64,000 nt of DNA from Immersiella caudata (Eukaryota > Ascomycota > Sordariomycetes > Sordariales > Lasiosphaeriaceae). A model generated the notes under the pieces. That model was not told where the DNA came from. It saw only the letters and a program-made list of their open reading frames with translations, and made no database searches. The number at the start of each line of letters is the position of its first letter. The stretch's first letter is position 1. The DNA is taken from positions 2,604,001-2,668,000 of the forward strand of contig JAULSU010000005.1 of the NCBI GenBank assembly GCA_030512335.1, written 5' to 3'. A program made the translations under genes and the position numbers. Below, piece by piece: positions 10,758-20,833 of the stretch.

Positions 10758-12365
10758 ATCTGGATTCGACGGCCGAGGGCTGTCGAGCTTGTCTAACCAA
10801 ACCGCCGAGGGACGGAATATCCCAGTATGAAGTCTCGACGCAGTAAACCTGCGGGACAGTCCTCGGGGCCTTGCAGGAGTTTCTGTCGATGTTCCTATCA
10901 CTTATTAGACGCATCCACCTTCGTGTAGCAACTAGGTTAGGCGTGTTACGTTGCAGGGCTCACGCAAGACGTAGGAAAGGTGCTGCCGGCTCACAAACGT
11001 GAACTTGAGGCCAACAGTTGTGCCACATGAGCGCAACGTCAAGGTGCTGCGACGCCGAAGGACTTCGGGTTTATTCAGCCCCCAATAACACGGCGAAGAA
11101 TGCTTGAACCGCTTCTCGCCTCCCAACCGCAGCTAAGTTCTGAGGACATGAATTTTGGGTTACTATCCGCCCCAACAAACCCGCCGCCTCCATGGAGCGG
11201 GGTAGCGGAGAGAACAGACGCCATACAGCGGTGGCATTATATGTTGTATACCCGGCTTGGGGATGGAGGGATCCCCGTCACTGTTGGTGCCAACGGCATT
11301 GTTCGGCGCCGACGACTAGCGGGCTTGGTTCGGTATCTGCAGTCGTACACCTGGCATCACTCGAGTGAAGACTTGATCTCGGACATAGTCGAGGCTGTCG
11401 ATCTCTGGTCTGGGTGAACTTGCCGATACTCTTTCGCCCATGTGGCAGGTTCGGTAAAACTATGTAACGACGAGATGCCGTGGTGCTGTTTGCCCAATAA
11501 GAGAGGCCTTCATAGCGCCGCCTCGAGAAGTCATATTCCATGGCGCCTTCGGGATCAATGGTTGAGAAGAAACGCGGTCGGGATGCGCTGCAAGGGCTAA
11601 ACGGTGTGGGGGAACGGGTGGGTGGCCTGCAAGCCACTTTAGCGCCAAGCACGGCCCCCTGGGAGGCGCCAAAAGCTTGTATCAGCGCCAAGGTGGAGGC
11701 TTTGGTGACGTCGGCATCTGCTCCTTCCCTTGCCTGCACACACACGCTGACAGGCCATTACTATCCCCGACGGTGGCCATCGAGGTGGCAACTGCCGGGT
11801 CGGGATGGCCTCACCAAGCATCTCGCCAGCATACCTGGAACAATGTTGAGGACTCATAATCGCCTGTTTATTACAGAAAAACGGCGCTCACCTGAAGAGC
11901 ACCTCAGCCCCCGAAGCAACAGGAGGTCAAAGTTTAGGTGCCCGAGAGAGGCGTTCCCACATGCAAGACTGTAGACCGGAAAGATTGTGTCCCCGATAAG
12001 GGAGATTCCCATGGAGGTTACACGGTACCCCCGGAAAGCATTAGACTCTCTCGTGCTGCTCAGTCGCCTTGCATCGGATACCAAACTTACTGAGGTTGTT
12101 CGGATGAAAATACGTCTAGCCGCACCTTCCCTGAATTTGTTTCCTTTTTTCACCTCGCGGCCACCTCAATCTGCCAGGTTTCCTTGGTACCTCGTTCTCC
12201 TCGTCCAAATATCCTCTTCGTTACTTCTATCTACGAATCTCTTTCTCGCGATCAACCTAAAAGCGCAGACCTCGTCCTTGTTGACCAAGGCGCCCCAGTT
12301 GACAAGGTTTGAACCTCAGCCGCCCACAACCGCTGCCAATATTTGAACACACCAACTTGGAAGCC
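10758..12365. other. Intergenic between P450 and GIT1-type permease
   Basis: About 1.6 kb without a recognisable coding region or RNA. Short open frames on both strands lack domain-like sequence. The last 250 bases are CT-rich, as expected for the permease promoter. Confidence 0.5.
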
Positions 12366-14279
12366 ATGTCCAATCGAAAGAAAGGCGATCCTCCCCCGGC
12401 CTTCGGGGAGAATAGTCGCGACGAAAGCGACATTAGCCTCCCTCAGCAATCCTTTGGGAAGGCTATCCTGCCCGTCATAGCTTGCGGCGCAGGCCTGTTT
12501 TCCGACGGATACATCAACAACGTGGGCTGTCCGTAGGCCTATTTTCTTCCAAGCTGACAGGTAGTTAGGTGATTGGATCCGTTCTCACCATCCTTGCTCT
12601 ACAGTACGGTGATGTGTGGAAGAACTCCACCGCTAAGCACTACCTTCCTGACATCGCCTTCGCTGGGACCGTCGTCGGCCAGCTTGTTTTTGGCTACCTG
12701 TATGTGCAGACGTCAATGTCCGACCAGCTCACAAGCCGAGCGCCTAAGCTAACCCTCCTCAACCAGGTCCGACAAATGGTCAAGGACCAACTCTCTTGTC
12801 CTCTCAACCGCTATCTTGATTGTCTTCACAGCTCTCACCGCTGGCTCATACTATCATGGTGACACCATTGGCATGTTCAACATTATGACGGCTTGGCGTT
12901 TCTTCGTGAGTCTTCTTGTGTGTCACGCTACGCGTAATGTCTGACGAACAACCTCAGGTTGGCATAGGAATTGGTGGAGAATACCCGGCAGGCTCTGTTG
13001 GATGCGCCGAATCGACTGGGGAGCTCAAGTCGGGTTCACGAAACATGTGGTTCATCCTCTTCACAAACTCCATGATCGACTGGGTACGTGTTCCGCCCTG
13101 GCCATGAGGTATCGCACTAAAACGAACAGGGATTTGTCTTCGGCGCATTCGTTCCATACGTCGTAGCTGCGGCATGCCACGACGGCCATCTCAGCACTAT
13201 CTGGCGCACCTCGCTCGGAATTGGTGTCATCTTTCCCTTGAGCCTGTTCATCATCCGTCTCTTCCTCAAAGAACCCGAGGAATTCCAGCGAAATTCCATG
13301 AAGTATGCCAAAACGCCATACAGGCTGGTCCTGCGCTTCTATGGCTTCCGTCTGTTTGTTGTTAGCCTCATCTGGTTTATCTACGATGTAAGCCGTGCTC
13401 TCCCGCGTCCTGTTAGCTAAGCTAATCCGTAAGTTCTCCGCCTACTCCTTCTCTATCTACTCTTCAACCATCCTCTCCAATATCTTCGATCAGACTGATG
13501 CTCCGCTCACTACGATCTTTGGTTGGAACACCGTCATCAACTTGTTCTACATCCCTGGTACCATGCTTGGCGCCCCTATTTCGGATCTCATTGGCCCCAG
13601 ATATACCCTGGCGATTGGTGTCGCTCTTCAAGCGGTTGTCGGGTTCATCATGGCAGGTTGCTACGACCGTCTGGCTCAGCCAAGCATGGTCGCAGCATTC
13701 GCTGTGGTCTACGGTATCTTCCAATCCCTTGGCGAGGTCGGACCTGGGAACAATATTGGTCTCATCGCTGCCAAGACGTGCGCTACTGGAGTCCGCGGAC
13801 AATACTACGGCATTGCTGCAGCAATCGGCAAGCTTGGCGCCTTCGTTGGAACCTGGGTCTTCCCCTACATCATTGCTGCTGGGGGTGACAACGAGACCAA
13901 ATCAGCACAATATCCGTTTTGGGTATCCAGCAGTCTGTGCGTGCTGAGCGCCGCCCTGGTGCTGTTCTTGATCCCTAACATCGGTCAAGATACCATCACG
14001 GTGGAGGACCAGAGGTTCAGAGAGTTTTTGGAGAAGAATGGCTACGATACTCGTCAGTTGGGGCTGAAGAAGGGCGAAGTTTTGGAAGTGGAGTTGCCGA
14101 AGAAGCGGGACGGCAGCAGCGAGGCAACTCCAATTTCAAGTCATTTCATCGAGGGTAGCGGCAAGTCAACAAGCGACTGGATGGAGCCCCAGCTTCTTGG
14201 AGGAAGACAAGACCCCCAGAAGCATGGGGCGTCCATACCACTTACCTCCATGCAGCAGGGAAACACCCCCAAGGCTTAA
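12366..14279 (+). CDS. MFS permease, GIT1/phosphate:H+ symporter type
   Basis: Six exons (12366-12521, 12569-12699, 12767-12905, 12958-13083, 13130-13387, 13434-14279) give 551 aa, all phases closing. The first intron uses a weak donor GTGGGC and is 47 nt; this join gives the family sequence GYINNVIGSV. Family marks include GLFSDGY in TM1, the loop after TM2 reading GYLSDKWSRT (MFS motif A), and GIGIGGEYPAG in TM4, typical of Git1 glycerophosphoinositol and Pho84-like transporters. Repeated hydrophobic segments agree with 12 TM helices. A hydrophilic Ser/Gly-rich tail follows the last helix. Likely a plasma-membrane importer of glycerophosphodiesters or phosphate; substrate is inference. It lies between the P450 and the type III PKS. 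Confidence 0.88.
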
Positions 14280-15082
14280 AAGGTCTCTGCTGAGTTCTTT
14301 GCATGAGCTTTGGGGGTATTTTGGTGTTCTTGCTTGAGTCTGTGGATAGCACTGGCTTCAGTTAGTTTGATCCACGGATGGGAAAGCTCCCAGGCAGCTT
14401 AAAGGCCGGATGTATTCCTGACTTCACGGGCGGACACGACTGGAACGATTGATATGATCGGCGTTTGGCGTAGGCTCCGGGCGGTCTGCGGACGAGAGTC
14501 CTTGACTTCTGATATCACGAGCGGATTTGTAGCCAAGTCCTACCGTGGCGAGTGACCTTCAATAATCGATTTGCAGCAGATCAAACTGCCTCTTAAAGAT
14601 TGGCTTACCCCGAACCGCCGTATAGACCTGTGAAGTCTGGAGACGGTGAAAAGCACGTCACTGCGACATTCGGCGCTCCAGTCCACAGCAAACGGTCATG
14701 TTCTTCATGGCTTGCTTGGAATATGCGACTTCGTCTCAGCATCTTCACTTAAATTGCATTAACTAGCAGGACTCTACTCTCCCCTTACTCCGACTCCTCC
14801 AACTCCCTGAAAAAGGATGAGACCGTCTGCTTTTCAGCAAGGCCCTGGTATCTTTCCCAAGTGATGAACTCCGCACGCCCACCAACTGATGACTAACTGA
14901 TCGAGATCTACCCAATATCTCCAAACATCATGCTCCCTGCCCCTTGAAGCGTCCCCGCCAAGAGCAAGATGCTTTTTGCTCCCGTCGTGAATGATGATGA
15001 TGCAGCGCTCCTCAAAAAGAACCCCCATTTTCCTCGTGTTCATTATCCAGTCCTGTTTTCCGTTTCCTGGTTTGCTGCATAC
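14280..15082. other. Intergenic between converging permease and PKS genes
   Basis: Convergent 3' regions; no coding or RNA signal seen. Confidence 0.5.
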
Positions 15083-16587
15083 TCAATCGAGTTCGACGCT
15101 CTCGAGTGCTTCGCTTATGAATGACTCGGCCTTCTTTGCCGTTTCTAACCGCTCGCCATCAGCCGTCGTGTTACCACCACCTGTCTCCTTTACAGGCTTA
15201 TTTGCCCCATTTGCAAGCCCCGCCGCAACTTCAGACTCATTTGCCGGATCGTCACCGCTTTCGCTGGCTGGAGCACCCGCCTCACTGGGCTCGCTTTCGG
15301 TCTCTGGCGGGGTCTGAAGACCCGAAGGAGTTGTCGATAGATTCCGGCGAAGCATACACATCTCAACGGAGATTCCGGGGCCGAACGCGCAGCCAACGAC
15401 ATGGTCTCGCGGGCCACGACCACCGGGAGTCATGGAATCCATTTCCTTGGCTCGCAAGCGGTTGAGCACGCTGATGATGGTAGCTGAACTGCTGTTACCA
15501 TGGCTGATATAGGTGTCATAGCTGGCACGCATGTGCTCCGGCGTTATACCGAGGGCTTTTTCAGCGCCGGTGAGGATGGTGGCACCGCCGGGGTGCATCG
15601 CCCAGTCGTAATCGGCTGGAGTTCGGTAGCTTTCCGGCGGAGGTTGGGCCAGGGCGCCGAGCAGGGCCTTATACGCAGGTTCAAGCACACCTTGCGTCAA
15701 AGTCGGTACTCGCGGCGTTAGGACAACTTTCCACCCCAACGGATCGACGTCGAAACCCAGATCCGACTCCGTGTCCGGAATGGTGTGGTGCTCCCACCCC
15801 AGAAGTTCATACACTGGCGGGGCCAATGCCTCATCGGCTGCGCCGAGACCGTTGCTGAGCACAAGGGCGCCGGCGCAATCGCTGAAAAGCGCGATACCGA
15901 TTCGGGTGTCCTGGTCGGCATTGATGCTATCCAGCTCACTGCGAACCAGGGTTGTACTTATTTCGAGCGCGGCGACGAGGATGCGCGCTGGCAGCCCTCG
16001 CATGGCATGACCAAGGCAGAGGTTCGCAGCTGTGCGCAGTGCCGCTAGTCCACCGCTACAGCCAACCCCATGCAGCAGCACCTTCTCGACAGACTGGCTG
16101 AGACCAAGATCTCGCGCGACAAAGTGGTCGTACCCAGGATTTGCCGAATTGGTGCATGTTGTCGACACCATGTGGGTGATTTGGAGGGGCTCGACGCGCG
16201 CTTCGGCCAGCGCCTGGCGGGCGGCGCTCACCGCTAGTGGAACACCATCTGACATGAAGATCTTGTTGATCTCGGTGATGGTGGGCGCAGTTGGACCGTT
16301 GACAAGCGGGTGGTCAGGTGTTCCGATCGAGCTCCTCTGGTCGATACCGGTAAAGCGGTTGATGCTGAGCACCTTTTGCATGCTGTGGATTTGTTCATGT
16401 TAGACCATTTGCGCCCGCGAGGGGAGGGAGGATGCAGGCTATGGGAAGATGCCTACGCTGGTGAGTCTGGGTAGAACTTCTTGCTGAGTGCGTCCAGCGC
16501 CGAGGGAGGTATGGAGAAGGGAGGGTATTGCGTCCCCAGCCCTATGATCGAGAGGCCGAGCTCTCGCTGGGCAGCTGGCGCAGCCAT
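15083..16587 (-). CDS. Type III polyketide synthase (chalcone/stilbene synthase family)
   Basis: Exons 16587-16457 and 16382-15083 join through a 74-nt intron into 476 aa. The N-terminus LSIIGLGTQYPPF and the sequence ITHMVSTTCTNSANPG are characteristic of fungal type III PKS. The catalytic triad is present: Cys152 in GVGCSGG, His307 in WAMHPGG, Asn340 in YISHGNSSSA. After the thiolase fold, a tail of about 80 residues rich in Pro, Glu, Ser and Ala follows, which makes the protein longer than plant enzymes (about 390 aa). The enzyme condenses an acyl-CoA starter with malonyl-CoA to form pyrones, resorcinols or resorcylic acids; the product cannot be told from sequence. It faces the permease tail to tail, with the P450 further upstream. 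Confidence 0.93.
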
Positions 16588-18253
16588 TGTTTCTAGACTC
16601 CGAGCTCGGGGCCAAAGGGTGATCGCAAGATTGTTCTGGGTCAATTGAAGGAGAGTGAAGTTTCTCGGCTTTCTTGGACCGGTTGGGCCTAGAATGAAGC
16701 TTTGAGGCGTTGTGTGGGCCGGCGCGCAGCTGTCTGGTCGTCTGATCCGCCGCGACCAGTGTCTAGGAACGGAGGAGGAGGGGCAACGCAGTTCCCGCGA
16801 TCGACGAAGTTGGCAAGGCGGGGTGTGGAAAGGACGGTCTCGATACACAACGTGTTGTCTATGCCCGCAGAAAGAAGATTTGCGTAGATCACGGGAAGGT
16901 GTGTGTCGAAGGTCGACGGGAGACCTCAGACAAGGTCTTGAAGCGGGTCGGCGGCGTTAGACGCTGGCGGTTAGATAGATAGCGGGGCTGTCAACATTTG
17001 ACCTTGCTGGGCGGCGTTTCAGAAGCGGCGAGCAGGATGCCTTTCGGCAGCCACTGGCATGTACCGGGCTCAAATACATACATACCTAAGCCCAAATCGC
17101 CACCCGGGACTTTTGAAGTCGTCAGCACTCGGAGACGCGCAGGTGCCGGGAAGATGGTAGCGATTGCACAGCCTCGCCGAAAAGTTCCCAGGTGCAATCC
17201 GTTTTTGAGGCCAATGTCAACATCGCGTTTTTGGTGACACCAGGCAGACTGCTCCGAGGCCGCTATGATCATGCCAAGCGTGCGTTGAGATCTCAACCTC
17301 CGGCCAGGTTCAACCGGTTTTAGCGGTGAAGCGGGCTGCAGCTGCCAATTGTGGCTACTCAATGAGCACTGGAAGTGGATATCCCAGACCGTAGGAGCGG
17401 GATTGCTCCTGCCGCGCTTGACATCATCTTCTTGAGGCGAGGATGGACAATCCTTGCAGCCAGTAACCGCCTGCCCGATTGAAGCGCACACGATGGATTC
17501 CACAACATGACGAATCATCAAAGTTGGGTCATCAATAGCGGCGATAGGGGTTCGCTCCAAGTAGGTCGTAGCCAGGCATGGTAGCTTGCTTCGGTATGTT
17601 TTCCCAGTTCGCAGTGGCCGAAACGCTTTCGGTAAGCCTTCCGCGTCCAATTGATCACACGGCGACGCTTGAGCGGTCGGCACAGAGTTGAAGATCGAGA
17701 GGGAGCTCCTTCACTCAGTCAGGAGAGGTCATAAGGCTGTGTCCTGCGGGGCATTCTGCCGAGTCCCTGGCCTTACCGGTAGCCGAAACCGAGACCCCGG
17801 CATGAGTCCGGTTGTGGGTCTCCGTTGAGCCGGCCCCGTGCGGGATTGAGGAGGGGGGGTTACCGTTCGCCTCGCATGCGGTGAGAGAAATGAGTTTACC
17901 CGCCCACAACCCAGGCGGGAGCCCTGGGACGAACTGGGAAAGGCGTTGTTCAAATGCCTTTTGCATTTGAAGGACCTTCTGCCCTCTAGCCCGAGGACGG
18001 AGGCCTACTGCGAATGCACTGAGGCATGGGACAGCGTACCTTGGCCCCAGTTTCACTCATCCTCTACTGTTCCGGGTTGGTGTCCCAGAACGCAGGGATG
18101 AACTCTTCAAGCCCAACTCACAGAACGCAAACGCCATGAGCAGCCAAATATTCCAAAGTCTTGATAAAAAATGCTCCAGCGGTCGCAGGCAGTGCAAGAA
18201 AGCAAGCACAAGGTATCAAAACAACAAGATTGCCGCCCCCAACATCATACACC
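16588..18253. other. Intergenic between PKS promoter and PEX11 3' end
   Basis: About 1.7 kb. A 230-codon open frame on the minus strand (16991-17683) starts with GTG and has no domain-like sequence, so I do not call it. Nothing else is supported. Confidence 0.45.
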
Positions 18254-19021
18254 TCAAGCCGTCTTCTTCCATTGGAGGTAGACACCGATCAAACTGCTCA
18301 GAGTACCAGCCAAACCAACAACACCATCATCAAGGTTCGCCCAAGCAAGAGCCGACACCGGGACCGTCAAGTCGCAAAGATCCGAAGTCAGCTGCAACTG
18401 GCTCGCCGCGCGCTCACTGTCATAAACAATTCGTTAGCACCGTCCAGGCTACCACTTGGACACCCATGGGAAAACTCACATCGCAATCCGCTTGCTCTCC
18501 ACAACCCCCTCGCCCTCCTTCCGGTCCACCCGCGCCTCCCTCTGCCGCAGCTGCCACAGCGTATACGCCTGCGCAACAACGCTGCACGCCAACCCCATAG
18601 CCCAGAACCTGTACGCCTCCGTCTGGAACTTCTTCGCGCTCGGGCTCTTCTTGATCCCCGTAGCATCCAGCACCGTCGCAATATCGAGCGTGAGATACCC
18701 CGCATAGCCCAACTGCCTGCCCACCGCGGCATACCTCAGCACGGGGTCCATGGTCTTCGCGTCTACCGCGGCGGCAGCAGCCTTGAAGTGCTCAACGTTC
18801 TTGCCGACGCGCAGCACCTTGCGCACCATGCCGAACTGCTTCTTCATCGTCTCCCAGGGGACGATGGCCGTCTTGGGCTGGTTGGTGCGGAGGAGGTACC
18901 AGGCGTAGAAGCGCGCAAAGTACTGCAGCGTGCGCAGGAGCTTGTCGCGGCCGACGGTGGTCGCGACATACTTGAGGTAGTGCGCCACCGCGGGGTGGTA
19001 GACGAGGGCGTCGGCGACCAT
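18254..19021 (-). CDS. PEX11: Peroxisomal membrane protein Pex11
   Basis: Exons 19021-18480 and 18416-18254 give 234 aa, the usual length for yeast and fungal Pex11 (about 236). The N-terminus VYHPAVAHYLKYVATTVGRDKLLRTLQYFARF matches the amphipathic helix that tubulates peroxisomal membranes. The segment YAGYLTLDIATVLDATGI and a C-terminal hydrophobic stretch GVVGLAGTLSSLIGVYLQW end the protein. The small second exon is easily missed: without it the protein would stop at 181 aa. It acts in peroxisome elongation and division. The next upstream gene on the same strand is a predicted peroxisomal matrix enzyme. Confidence 0.95.
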
Positions 19022-19584
19022 CTTGTGGTGTTTCTTTCTTCGATTGTGGTTGTCCCTAGACTGACTGACTCGTCGGGTTTGCGACGATGCGGGTTCGTCG
19101 GTACGTTATGCGCCGAGAGATGGTCGGGTTCAATCGTAGTCCTGAGGGTTTCGTAAGAGCGGGAAAGAAAATAGAGAATGAGGAGCGAAAGGGAACGAGT
19201 ATGCTCGCCTGGTTTGTGGGTGTAGGGTAGCGTCAAAGAAAGAAAGGGGGAGTTGAAGCTACCCGACGTCGTTCGGGGTGGCACGCAACGGAATTGCCGA
19301 GGTCTCTCGCGCGATTGAATGAGCCGCGGGGAATTTGTCGGCTCATGAGAAAGCAGGTGGAACTGGGGCCCCAGTGCCAAGCGAAGGCCGAAACAGGGGT
19401 TAGGGTTCACTGTGGAGGACTCTCCACCCCCGTTGTTTCGCTGCCAGTCTTGAGATTTGCATCTGACGTTGGTGGTACATGATGCTTGATATCATTGATG
19501 AACCAGAAATGAGTCTATCGATACAATACTGGCTACATGGTAGGGTACACAAGCTATGCAGAAGGCTCAAACGCAGTCCCCGTT
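19022..19584. other. PEX11: PEX11 promoter and nitronate monooxygenase 3' region
   Basis: About 560 bases with no ORF of note. It should contain the PEX11 promoter. Confidence 0.5.
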
Positions 19585-20833
19585 CTATAGCTTGGAAGAA
19601 GGAGTAAACAAGGCCAACTTCTCTCTCAAAGTCTCCTCGGCCTCCTTCTCGATGCGAGCGATGAGATCCTTGCAGTTGGGGATGTCGTGGATCAGCCCGA
19701 TCACCTGACCGGCAGTCCAGACACCGTACTCGGGGTCGCCGTTTATGAATACTTCACGGCCGCGCTTGCCCGAGACAAAGGGCGCAATCTCCGAAAACTC
19801 CCCCGTCTTGCTCTCCTGCTCGACCTTGAGGGCTTGCTCGGTGACCTTGTTCTTGTACAAGCGCGTGGTGTTTCGCCAACGCCGCAAGACCAGCGCCGTG
19901 TCGGTCTCCTCGGCGCGGACGATTTGCTCCTTGATGTTTTGGTGGATGGGGCTCTCCACAGTGCACAGGAACCGGGTTCCCATGTTGACGCCGCATGCTC
20001 CAAGAGCTAGTGCGGCCGCGAGACCCTGCCCATCTGCGAACCCGCCGGAAGCGATGAAGGGCACCTTGAGGGTCTGCCGGGCCTTGCTGAGGAGAATGAA
20101 GTTGGTGATATCCGACTCACCGACGTGGCTGTCAGTGGAAGTGGCGATCCGTCAGCGATTATGGGTCCAAAAGCTCGCGGGAGAGGAAGAGGGTAGAAGA
20201 GCAGAGAATTGGGGAGCGACGTACCCGGCGCATTCGAAGCCGTCGATGCTTAGGAAATCCACGCCAAGCTTCACGGCTGACTGGGCGTGCCTGATTGTGG
20301 TGCACTTGTGAAGCACAATAACTCCGGCCTTCTTCAGCTTGGAGATGACAGGCCCCGGCGAGTTGCCAGCTGTCTCTACGATCTTGACGCCCTCGTCGAT
20401 GACCACCTGTGCGTAGGCGTCATAGTCCGGAGGAACGAGAGCAGGCAGCAGTGTGATGTTGACGGCGAAGGGCCGCGATGTCATCTTTCTGCACTTTCGA
20501 ATCTCTCGGCGGAGGCCCTCGGGCTCGGGCCAGATGAGAGCGGTTAGGATGCCCAAGCCGCCGGCGTTTGATACGGCGCTCGCCAGTTCGGCGAAGCCGA
20601 CATGCTGTAAAGGGACGGCCACGTTAGCCCCGATCCGCCACCGAAACGGCGCGATTCCTTGCTCGGAGCCCGACACTTACTTGCATACCACCCTGGACCA
20701 CGGGCACTTTGGGTCGCAAGAGAAATGGCGTGTCAGCCCGACTGTTCCGCTGCCTTGGACTTGATTCGCCGATGAACGAAGGCTACTTACCCGTGATGCC
20801 GAGCTGGCGGGTGAGCTCCGTGTTGAAAGGCAT
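19585..20833 (-). CDS. Nitronate monooxygenase (2-nitropropane dioxygenase family) with PTS1
   Basis: Four exons (20833-20791, 20706-20681, 20604-20225, 20128-19585) give 330 aa. The second exon is only 26 nt, but both splice sites are canonical and it restores the family motif PVVQGGMQHVGFAELA. FMN-binding TIM-barrel marks follow: AVSNAGGLGIL, FAVNITLLP, GFECAGHVGE (with the catalytic-type His), and the phosphate-binding loop IASGGFADGQGLAAALALGACGVNMGTRF. The enzyme oxidises nitronates such as propionate-3-nitronate using FMN and oxygen. The last three residues are SKL, a canonical PTS1, so the protein should enter peroxisomes; PEX11 lies 563 bp downstream on the same strand. Family call is firm; substrate and import are inferred. 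Confidence 0.93.

Noticed and set aside
16991..17683. 230-codon minus-strand open frame
   Set aside because: Begins with GTG, no recognisable motif and no supporting splice structure.
18161..19156. 331-codon open frame antisense to PEX11
   Set aside because: Covers the PEX11 exons and intron; Arg/Leu/His-rich shadow sequence.
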